From positions 1 to 21,433 of the forward strand of contig JBBQSN010000050.1 of assembly GCA_038213835.1 (NCBI GenBank): a DNA stretch of 21,433 nt. Reading direction: 5' to 3'. The notes beneath the pieces are model-generated. The model was not told the DNA's origin and searched no databases. It was given only the letters and a program-made list of their open reading frames with translations. The stretch is from JBBQSN01 sp038213835. GTDB taxonomy: Bacteria; Actinomycetota; Actinomycetes; Actinomycetales; CAWJMD01. The position numbers and the translations under genes are program-made. Positions 1 through 5,040 of this stretch are shown here, one piece after another. Positions within the stretch are counted from its first letter, which is position 1, and each line of letters starts with the position of its first letter.

Positions 1-436
1 GACCGACTGGCAGACGGCGATGCGACGGCGGTCGGTGTCCGCCCGGCAGGTTCTCGCACGCCACCCGTGGGCGGTCGGCCTGATGGAGTCGCGGACCTCG
101 CCGGGGCCCGCGAACCTGCGCCACCGCGAGGCGGTCACCGCCTGCCTGCGGAGGGCTGGCTTCTCTGTCTTGATGGCGACGCACGCCAACTGGTTGCTCG
201 ACAGCTACGTCTACGGGTTCGCCCTGCAGGAAGCCAGCCTGCCGTTCGACACCGCCGACGAGTTCGCGGACGCGGCCGAGGACGTCTACCTGCCCCAGCT
301 TCCTCCTGAGGAGTTCCCCTACCTCAACGAGTCCGCCGCGGCGCTCGTCGCTGCCGGCTACGACCCGGCAGCGGAGTTCATCTTCGGCCACGACCTCGTC
401 CTAGCCGCCCTCGAGCCCCTGAGAGCCACCGCATAG
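1..436 (+). CDS. TetR-family transcriptional regulator, C-terminal part (cut by window edge)
   Basis: The reading frame is open from base 2, so the true start lies upstream of the window and the ATG at 20 is probably internal. What remains is about 144 residues without a DNA-binding helix-turn-helix. It looks like the ligand-binding and dimerisation domain of the TetR_C_1 type: an all-helical protein with a hydrophobic stretch around ANWLLDSYVYGFALQE, followed by an acidic Glu/Pro-rich loop and a C-terminal helix ending FGHDLVLAALEPL. In this family the C-terminal domain binds a small molecule and releases the operator. The ligand and target cannot be told from this piece. The gene ends in TAG at 434-436 and is followed by degenerate sequence, so no partner gene is visible on this side. 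Confidence 0.75.
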   Translation, partial: TDWQTAMRRRSVSARQVLARHPWAVGLMESRTSPGPANLRHREAVTACLRRAGFSVLMATHANWLLDSYVYGFALQEASLPFDTADEFADAAEDVYLPQLPPEEFPYLNESAAALVAAGYDPAAEFIFGHDLVLAALEPLRATA

Positions 437-556
437 CGACGCTCACGGACCGTCGCGCGGCCCTCTGCACCGCAGCTCAGATCCATAACCGCCGCACCAC
501 CGGGTGTCCCTACGGGCGTTCTTCTCCGGCTGCGGATGCCGTGGGCGGGACGGGCG

Positions 557-690
557 TCAGGTCTTGATCCTGGCGATGGTCTGGGCGACTTCGGTGACCA
601 TGTCGCGGGCCTTGTTCTGCCGCCGGCGGCGGCTTCGTTGGCGACGCAGTGGCCGACGTGTTCGTCGAGCAGGCCCGCGGTCATCGGCAT
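557..690 (-). pseudogene. CsoR/RcnR-family metal-sensing repressor, C-terminal remnant
   Basis: Reading the minus strand, the segment TAGLLDEHVGHCVANEAAAGG matches the conserved alpha-2 helix of CsoR/RcnR (DUF156) repressors, where the HxxxC pair supplies metal ligands. After the Gly-Gly the frame must shift by one base to continue as QNKARDMVTEVAQTIARIKT and stop at TGA (559-557), which looks like the usual C-terminal helix. The N-terminal half, with the RRxxRxEGQ-like helix and first metal Cys, is absent: upstream in the same frame there is a stop at 706-708. It is therefore both truncated and frameshifted and cannot make a working repressor. CsoR proteins normally sit beside copper or other metal efflux genes; none is visible here. 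The short length keeps the call moderate. Confidence 0.6.
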
Positions 691-784
691 GTGAGTGAGT
701 CGCCGCTACAAGAAGTAGCCCTATCTGGGCGAAGTGACGCAGCAGGCGAGCCGTCAGCGGGTGGGGTACGCGTCGGCGCCGCGA

Positions 785-860
785 ACAGACCGACAACCAG
801 CACGAGCCGGCGAGTGTCGTCGATGCGGTATCGCACGCGAGACGTCCCCGTCGGGCGCTG
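785..860 (-). pseudogene. Possible RelE/ParE-type toxin C-terminal scrap
   Basis: On the minus strand a short stretch reads SRVRYRIDDTRRLVLVVG, which resembles the last two beta strands of RelE/ParE mRNA-interferase toxins (typical pattern RVRxGxYRVxYxIDDxxRxVxVxxVxHR). The expected His-Arg ending, the N-terminal helices and a start codon are missing, and no antitoxin accompanies it. Only about 20 residues support the match, so this is a tentative call. Its position just downstream of an intact Phd/VapC pair fits a site where toxin-antitoxin modules have accumulated and decayed. Confidence 0.35.
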
Positions 861-905
861 CGACGGCCGTCAGCACGGGCCACGCCGCGTGGTCGGGCGG
901 CCTCG

Positions 906-1286
906 CTAGACGGCGACGACCTCGATGAGGTCGTCCGCACCGACGAGGTCAGCGGCGTTGCGCGTGTAGAGCCGCGCTGAGTGAGCGTGCGCTGTGGCGG
1001 CGATGAGAAGGTCGAGTGCGCGGGCGCGTGGCCGCCGACCTGCGTTGACGACGGCGGCCGCGAGCTGTCCGTAGCTGGCAGCGACGGCGTCATCCACCGG
1101 GACGGCGTCGAAACGATGCTGCAGGACCGACAGTCGCCGCAGGCGCTCGGCCCTGACGCCTGGGGCAGTGGCGACGAGCACCCCGAAGTGCAGCTCGGCC
1201 AGGCTGACCGCGCTGATGGCCAGCTCGCCGTCCAGCGGGCCGATGTCGTCCGCGATGATCACGCTGGTGTCCAGGATCGCCCTCAC
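906..1286 (-). CDS. vapC: VapC-like PIN-domain toxin (type II toxin-antitoxin)
   Basis: The 126-residue product fits a VapC ribonuclease, the toxin of a type II toxin-antitoxin pair that cleaves RNA (often tRNA or rRNA) using Mg2+. PIN-domain acidic residues are visible in order: Asp in ILDTSVIIAD near the start, Glu in SLAELHFGVL, Asp in RALDLLIAATAHAH, and the closing RNAADLVGADDLIEVV segment. The GTG start at 1286 is chosen because GTG (1286-1284) and the antitoxin stop TGA (1285-1283) form a 4-bp overlap, which gives translational coupling; a longer reading from 1343 would bury half of the antitoxin C-terminus. It looks intact, unlike everything around it. Its RNA target is unknown. Confidence 0.88.
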   Translation of the reverse strand: MRAILDTSVIIADDIGPLDGELAISAVSLAELHFGVLVATAPGVRAERLRRLSVLQHRFDAVPVDDAVAASYGQLAAAVVNAGRRPRARALDLLIAATAHAHSARLYTRNAADLVGADDLIEVVAV

Positions 1287-1531
1287 GACCGCGCCCACGG
1301 GTCGTCGATCGCCTGGTCGATGCGCTCGCGGTCCCCTTCCCACGCGTGATCGGGCGGCCCGCGGAAGAGGTCGTCGATCTCGTCCCAGGTGCGCCAGCGT
1401 CGTGGTGCCGCGGCCACCAGCCGGGCGCTGGGGCGTCCGGCGACGGTGATGGTGAACTCCTCACCGGCCTCGACCCGGCGCACCAGGTCGGACGCCTCCT
1501 GACGCAACTCTCTCAGTCCTACGACTGTCAC
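1283..1531 (-). CDS. Phd/YefM-type antitoxin partner of the VapC toxin
   Basis: This small protein (82 residues from GTG 1531; 88 if the TTG at 1549 is used) reads VTVVGLRELRQEASDLVRRVEAGEEFTITVAGRPSARLVAA, the standard N-terminal Phd/YefM DNA-binding fold. A flexible, acidic and Trp-rich C-terminus follows (WRTWDEIDDLFRG...DHAWEGDRERIDQAIDD), the region that normally wraps the toxin active site. It is the first gene of the pair, as usual, and its stop overlaps the toxin start. I prefer GTG 1531 because it begins exactly at the conserved fold and leaves the palindrome at 1542-1555 just upstream as an operator. Phd-type antitoxins bind such palindromes and repress their own operon, most tightly in complex with the toxin. 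Confidence 0.87.
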   Translation of the reverse strand: MTVVGLRELRQEASDLVRRVEAGEEFTITVAGRPSARLVAAAPRRWRTWDEIDDLFRGPPDHAWEGDRERIDQAIDDPWARS

Positions 1532-1541
1532 GGATGCATGG

Positions 1542-1555
1542 TAGCACAAGTGCTA
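1542..1555. promoter_or_regulatory. Palindromic operator of the phd-vapC operon
   Basis: A perfect inverted repeat TAGCAC-AA-GTGCTA lies 11 bp upstream of the antitoxin GTG at 1531. It is AT-richer than its surroundings and has the size and place expected for the autoregulatory site of a Phd/YefM antitoxin. It would overlap the promoter. If translation began at TTG 1549, the repeat would straddle the start codon. Confidence 0.6.
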
Positions 1556-1628
1556 TCTCGTGTGCCTGTCGATGCGAGGAGCTCCTCGGCCCCAGCCCCT
1601 GCGGTCGTCGGTCCCTCTGCGTGGCCAG

Positions 1629-1796
1629 TAGGTTCGAGCACGTGGAGACGCGGGCCGTCCTCGAGCTCGTGCAGGAGGTGTCGGCCGCCGTCGTGGACCC
1701 GCGGTTTCGCTCCTTGGAGGACGGCGAGGTGCAGGAGAAGAACCCCGGCGACCTCGTGACGATCGCCGACGCGAGGCCGAGGAGCTGGTGACTCGG
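1629..1796 (+). pseudogene. Truncated second copy of the IMPase gene 5' end, with its promoter
   Basis: From the -10 box TAGGTT (1629-1634) and GTG (1642) the sequence tracks the start of the intact phosphatase gene at 3065 for about 155 bp, with roughly a dozen differences counted by eye. The encoded residues VETRAVLELVQEVSAAVVDP...DGEVQEKNPGDLVTIAD match its first 43 residues. One C of the GACCGCGAG of the intact copy is missing here, near 1770, which shifts the frame and ends the protein at TGA 1789-1791. Similarity stops near 1796, where a nuoN fragment begins. All catalytic motifs (GEE, DPVDGT, WDxA) are lost. About seven of the eleven base substitutions are synonymous, which suggests the copy evolved under selection as a working gene, perhaps in a relative, before it was truncated. 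Confidence 0.85.
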
Positions 1797-2175
1797 CACC
1801 ACGAGGCCGGGTCCGCGCACCTGCTCGAGGACCAGCGCGGCCTGGCGCGCCGCGAGCCGGTGGCGCGCTGCTGCTGGGGCTCGCGCTGCTGAGCCTGGCC
1901 GGCCTGCCGCCCGGCGTCGCCGGCCTCGTCGCCAAGGTGGCGGCCCTGCGCCCGGTGGTCGACGACGGCCTGTGGTGGGTCGCGGTCGCCGCCGCCCTCA
2001 ACGTGGCGCTCGGCCTGGCCTACTACCTGCGTTGGACGGCCCTGCTCGTGGCACGCCCCCACGACGGCGACCCGCCGCCCACCTGGGACGTGAGTCCGGC
2101 CGAGGGTTCGCGCTCGGGCTCGGCGGCGTCCTGCTCGTGGCCTTCTGCGTCGTGCCGGGCCTCATGGTGCTCTGA
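1797..2175 (+). pseudogene. nuoN: nuoN C-terminal fragment (NADH-quinone oxidoreductase subunit N), frameshifted
   Basis: NuoN is an antiporter-like membrane subunit of respiratory complex I. Here only its C-terminal part survives: DQRGLARREPVA, a frame change near 1862-1868, then GALLLGLALLSLAGLPPGVAGLVAKVAALRP and LWWVAVAAALNVALGLAYYLRW. These carry the conserved LAGLPP loop and the lysine-bearing helix (VAKV). A second frame change near 2100-2107 leads to GFALGLGGVLLVAFCVVPGLMVL and a stop at 2173-2175, which fits the final transmembrane helix. The N-terminal two thirds are absent and the fragment abuts the truncated IMPase copy, so a recombination junction lies near 1796. No other nuo genes are in the window; a functional copy is presumably elsewhere. 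Confidence 0.8.
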
Positions 2176-2178
2176 CCC

Positions 2179-3054
2179 GTGGGTCCGGAACTGATCGTTC
2201 GGCAGCGTCGGGCGCTGGCGCGCGTGCGCACGCTCGCCGCTGCTGCGCAGGCCGGGTCCGACTGGTCGGTGACGCTGGCGTTCCACCCGGATCGCCTCGT
2301 CGACAGGGTGCCCGTCCTGGCCGCCATCGCCCGGGATGGCCTGTACCGCAACCAGTTCGAGACTGGCACGACCAACGGCGGGCTCACCGCCCATCCCGAG
2401 GGTGACCGCTGGCGCTGGGAGAGCCTGATGTTCGGCGGTGTCTACGACGACGCCGACCCGGGCGGACGCCCTGTGTACGGCGCCCTCGACCTGACCTCGG
2501 ACCCAGGTGGCGCCTCCCCGCGGTTCGGGTCCTCGTTCCTGCGGCTGCGTCCGGAAGTGCTGCGACGCAGTACCTTCTGCTACCCCGACAGCGTCTTCGA
2601 GCCGCCCACGTCGGCGTGCACGACCGGCTCGGGTCGGTCGTCGAGGCGTACCGTCGGCACCCCACGATCGATCCGCTGGACCACTACGTCGAGGTGCAGG
2701 TGCACGGCCGGGTGACCGTCGCCGACGTCCAGGAGGTCGTGCGGGACCCGTCCTTCCGCGGCACGTCGGTAGAGCGGGCGGCCAGCACCCTGCACGCGGG
2801 TCTCGGCTGGACGCCCGGACGGGTGCTCGACCCCACGGTCCGCAGGAGCAGCGCGCCTACCGGGGTGCCGAGGTGCACGACGTCGCCACCGACCTCGCCC
2901 GACAGCAGGGCGGGACGCTCGACTTGCCGTCGGCGCGTCCGCGGCCACGGGCGCGCACCACTCGCAGCAGCTGAAGCAGGTGCGGCACCTGGTGGCGCGG
3001 TTCGGTGTCCCGCCGACCGGGACAGGACGCCCGGCGCCCGGCGCCCGGCACTAG
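2179..3054 (+). pseudogene. DUF3626-family gene broken by three frame changes
   Basis: Pieces of a DUF3626 protein (function unknown) follow one another in three frames. From GTG 2179: VTLAFHPDRL, then GLYRNQFETGTTNGGLTAHPEGDRWRWE, FGGVYDD, YGALDLTSDPGGASPRFGSSFLRLRPEVL. The frame changes near 2600-2612 and continues HDRLGSVVEAYRRHPTIDPLDHYVEVQVHG and VVRDPSFRGTSVE. It changes again near 2838-2850 (AYRGAEVHDVATDLA), and once more near 2930 to end with QQLKQVRHLVARFG and TAG at 3052-3054. Nearly the whole family length is present, so decay is by indels rather than truncation. Flanking genes from 3065 onward are clean, which argues against generally poor sequence. Its TAG overlaps the -10 box of the next gene. 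Confidence 0.8.
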
Positions 3055-3057
3055 GTT
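3052..3057 (+). promoter_or_regulatory. Leaderless-type -10 box TAGGTT of the IMPase-family gene
   Basis: TAGGTT ends 7 nt before the GTG at 3065, so transcription should begin at or next to the start codon. No Shine-Dalgarno sequence precedes the GTG. The same box and spacing precede the truncated copy at 1642. Confidence 0.6.
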
Positions 3058-3064
3058 CGATCGG

Positions 3065-3868
3065 GTGGACACCCAGGCCGTGCTCGAGCTCGTGCAGGAG
3101 GTGTCGGCCGCCGTCGTGGACCCGCGGTTCCGCTCACTGGAGGACGGCGAGGTGCACGAGAAGAACCCCGGCGACCTCGTCACGATCGCCGACCGCGAGG
3201 CCGAGGAGCTGCTGACCCGGGCGCTGCACGCCGCGTACCCCGACGCCCTGGTGCTCGGGGAGGAGGCCGCGTCGGCCGACCCCTCGCTGCTGGACCGGTA
3301 CGCCGTCGCCGAGCACGCCTTCACCGTGGACCCGGTCGACGGCACCAAGAACTTCGTCCACGGGTCCAAGGACCACGCCGTGATGGTCGCCGAGGTGCGC
3401 GCCGGCGAGGTGGTGCGCAGCTGGATCTGGCACCCCCAGCACCGGGTGGCCTACGTGGCCGAGCGGGGTGCCGGCGCGTGGCGCGACGGCGAGCGGCTGC
3501 ATCGCCCCGAGCCGGTGGCCGGTGTCCTTGCGCGCGGGGCGACCTCGCACCAGCCGTGGATCGGTCGCGCGCTCGGCGACCTGCCGGCGCTCGACCTGAC
3601 CTGGGTGTCGTGCGGCATCGACTACGCGCGGCTGGCCGAGGGCGCCACCGACTACGTGCTCTACCGCGGCGGCACCGTCGCCGGCCAGAAGCGCGGCCTC
3701 CCGTGGGACCACGCCCCGGGCTCGCTGCTGCTGTCCGAGGCGGGCGGGCAGGTCACCACGTTCGGCGGCGAGCGGTACGACCCGATGCTGCTGCCCCACG
3801 ACGGGCTCCTCGCCGTGGGCGACGCCGCGACCGGCGAGCTGGTCAGGGGCCTGCTGCCGCTGTCCTGA
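3065..3868 (+). CDS. Inositol monophosphatase-family phosphatase
   Basis: The 267-residue protein has the metal-dependent phosphatase motifs of the IMPase/FBPase/CysQ superfamily in order: LGEE at residues 64-67, DPVDGTKNF at 89-97, and WDHAPGSLLLSEAGG at 214-228. These bind Mg2+ and the substrate phosphate. The family includes inositol-1-phosphatase, histidinol-phosphatase HisN and PAP phosphatase CysQ, and the substrate cannot be settled from motifs alone. A CysQ-like role would suit the sulfur genes downstream but is only inference. GTG 3065 is taken as the start because it follows the -10 box by 7 nt, the paralogous fragment starts at the same codon, and residues further upstream are not family-like. 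The length is normal and there is no signal peptide, so it should be cytoplasmic. Confidence 0.88.
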   Translation: MDTQAVLELVQEVSAAVVDPRFRSLEDGEVHEKNPGDLVTIADREAEELLTRALHAAYPDALVLGEEAASADPSLLDRYAVAEHAFTVDPVDGTKNFVHGSKDHAVMVAEVRAGEVVRSWIWHPQHRVAYVAERGAGAWRDGERLHRPEPVAGVLARGATSHQPWIGRALGDLPALDLTWVSCGIDYARLAEGATDYVLYRGGTVAGQKRGLPWDHAPGSLLLSEAGGQVTTFGGERYDPMLLPHDGLLAVGDAATGELVRGLLPLS

Positions 3869-3905
3869 GCCCGGCCCCCAGAACGCACGGCCGTCGCCCG
3901 GGTGC

Positions 3906-3911
3906 CACGAT
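3906..3911 (+). promoter_or_regulatory. Leaderless-type -10 box CACGAT upstream of htpX
   Basis: CACGAT lies 6 nt before the GTG at 3918, identical in sequence and spacing to the box before the nucleotidyltransferase at 8853. There is no clear ribosome binding site. Confidence 0.45.
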
Positions 3912-3917
3912 GGGCGC

Positions 3918-4778
3918 GTGCACCGCCACCTCAACGGGCTCAAGACGGCGATGCTGCTCGGCCTGCTCGGAGCCGTCGTCATGGGGGCGAGCTTCCTGCT
4001 CTTCGGCCGCAGCACCACCGCCCTCGCCATCGGCCTGGTCATCGCCCTGACGGTGAACGGCATCACCTACTGGCGGTCCGCGACCCTCGCGCTGCGCGCC
4101 ATGCGCGCCTACCCGGTGACCGAGCAGCAGCAGCCGGCGATGCACGCCATCGTCCGCGAGCTGTCGCAGACCGCCGGGCAGCCGATGCCGGCGCTGTACG
4201 TCTCGCCGACCCAGAACCCCAACGCCTTCGCCACCGGACGCAACCCGAAGAACGCCGCCGTCTGCTGCACCGAGGGGATCCTCGGCCTGCTCGACGAGCG
4301 CGAGCTGCGCGGGGTGCTCGGGCACGAGCTGATGCACGTCTACAACCGGGACATCCTCACCTCGTCGGTGGCCGCCTCCGCCTCCTCCGTGATCACCTTC
4401 CTCGCCTACGGCGCCATGTACTTCGGCGGCGACTCCCGGCGTCCGAACCCGATCGGGGCCATCGCGATCAGCCTGCTCGGTCCGCTGGCGGCCGGTCTGG
4501 TCCAGCTGGCGATCAGCCGCACCCGCGAGTTCGACGCCGACGAGGACGGCTCCACCCTCACCGGCGACCCGCTCGCGCTGGCCTCGGCACTGGCCAAGCT
4601 CGACGCGGGCACCCAGCAGCGGCCGCTGCCGCCCCAGCGCGAGCTCGTCAACACCAGTCACCTGATGATCGCGAACCCGTTCAGCGCGCGCGGCGTGAGC
4701 CGGCTGTTCGCCACCCACCCCCCGATGGCGGATCGGATCATGCGGCTGCGAGCGATGGCAGGACAGCTGCCCGGCTGA
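3918..4778 (+). CDS. htpX: HtpX-like M48 zinc metalloprotease, membrane bound
   Basis: The 286-residue protein is the usual HtpX size. Two N-terminal transmembrane segments (about 10-30 and 33-52) precede the catalytic zinc site HELMH (136-140), with the third ligand Glu in SRTREFDADEDG (residue 204). Two further hydrophobic segments (about 150-168 and 178-200) lie between them, as in the family, and the C-terminal FATHPPMADRIMRL is typical of M48B proteases. HtpX degrades misfolded membrane proteins at the cytoplasmic face and is often stress induced. The GTG at 3918 is preferred over internal ATGs because it begins at the conserved NGLKT segment and has a -10 box 6 nt upstream. A 49-bp gap separates it from the phosphatase gene, so it may have its own promoter. 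Confidence 0.92.
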   Translation: MHRHLNGLKTAMLLGLLGAVVMGASFLLFGRSTTALAIGLVIALTVNGITYWRSATLALRAMRAYPVTEQQQPAMHAIVRELSQTAGQPMPALYVSPTQNPNAFATGRNPKNAAVCCTEGILGLLDERELRGVLGHELMHVYNRDILTSSVAASASSVITFLAYGAMYFGGDSRRPNPIGAIAISLLGPLAAGLVQLAISRTREFDADEDGSTLTGDPLALASALAKLDAGTQQRPLPPQRELVNTSHLMIANPFSARGVSRLFATHPPMADRIMRLRAMAGQLPG

Positions 4779-4839
4779 CCGGTGCCCCTCCCGCCGTCTC
4801 ACGGAACGGGACGTTGCGGACCAGTCCGTGGACATCACG

Positions 4840-4845
4840 TAGCCT
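4840..4845 (+). promoter_or_regulatory. Leaderless-type -10 box TAGCCT of the cys operon
   Basis: TAGCCT is followed by 7 nt and then the GTG of the leader peptide at 4853, so the transcript likely starts at the peptide start codon. A weak -35 candidate TTGCGG lies at 4814-4819. Confidence 0.6.
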
Positions 4846-4852
4846 CCACGAC

Positions 4853-4945
4853 GTGTCCACCGCCCGCAGCACCCACCTCGTGACCCGTCGTCACGTGGAT
4901 CTGCAGCGCGTGCTGTCGGCCGCCTGTCGCCGCGCCCAGGCCTGA
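4853..4945 (+). CDS. Cysteine-operon leader peptide (30 aa)
   Basis: GTG at 4853 opens a 30-residue peptide, VSTARSTHLVTRRHVDLQ then RVLSAACRRAQA. The core RRHVDLxRxxSAxCR matches the putative leader peptides that actinobacteria place upstream of sulfate-assimilation and cysteine genes. The single Cys near the end (codon 26) is just before a hairpin that begins at codon 29, so ribosome stalling at the Cys codon when Cys-tRNA is scarce could alter RNA folding and raise expression of the downstream genes. The promoter box 7 nt upstream indicates a leaderless message. The peptide probably acts through its translation in cis rather than as a free product. It lies 95 bp upstream of the sulfite reductase gene. 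Confidence 0.8.
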   Translation: MSTARSTHLVTRRHVDLQRVLSAACRRAQA

Positions 4946-4986
4946 GCGACCCCTCCCTGCGGTCGCAGGCCGCCCGTTCCCGGGCG
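4939..4986 (+). promoter_or_regulatory. Attenuator-like double hairpin between leader peptide and sulfite reductase
   Basis: Stem 1 pairs GGCCT (4939-4943) and GCGACC (4946-4951) with GGTCGC (4961-4966) and AGGCC (4967-4971), with the GA of the leader stop bulged. Stem 2 is CGCCCG-TTCC-CGGGCG (4971-4986). The two share base 4971, so they abut or compete. Stem 1 contains the leader-peptide stop codon, so a ribosome finishing translation would open it. No U-run follows, so the control may be Rho- or translation-based. Confidence 0.55.
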
Positions 4987-5040
4987 CGCGCCGCACCACC
5001 GCACCGCGCGCCTTCCTCGCACCCTTCGCGGAGGCACTCT

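Larger units (their letters stand above)
437..905. other. Degenerate intergenic region without an intact gene
   Basis: No convincing full-length gene is present on either strand. Two gene scraps on the minus strand are listed separately (CsoR-like and RelE-like). The stretches 437-556 and 700-784 hold nothing I recognise. Confidence 0.6.
1629..3216 (+). repeat. Imperfect direct repeat, two copies at 1629-1795 and 3052-3219
   Basis: The two copies are offset by 1423 bp up to the one-base gap near 1770 and are about 92 percent identical by eye over roughly 165 bp. Both include TAGGTTCGA plus 4 nt and the GTG start of an IMPase-family gene. They bracket the nuoN and DUF3626 debris, so recombination between them could delete that debris. 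Confidence 0.85.

Noticed and set aside
1287..1343. Longer VapC reading from an upstream start at 1343
   Set aside because: The extra residues are Arg/Pro-rich and overlap the antitoxin C-terminus. The GTGA overlap start at 1286 begins exactly at the PIN fold.
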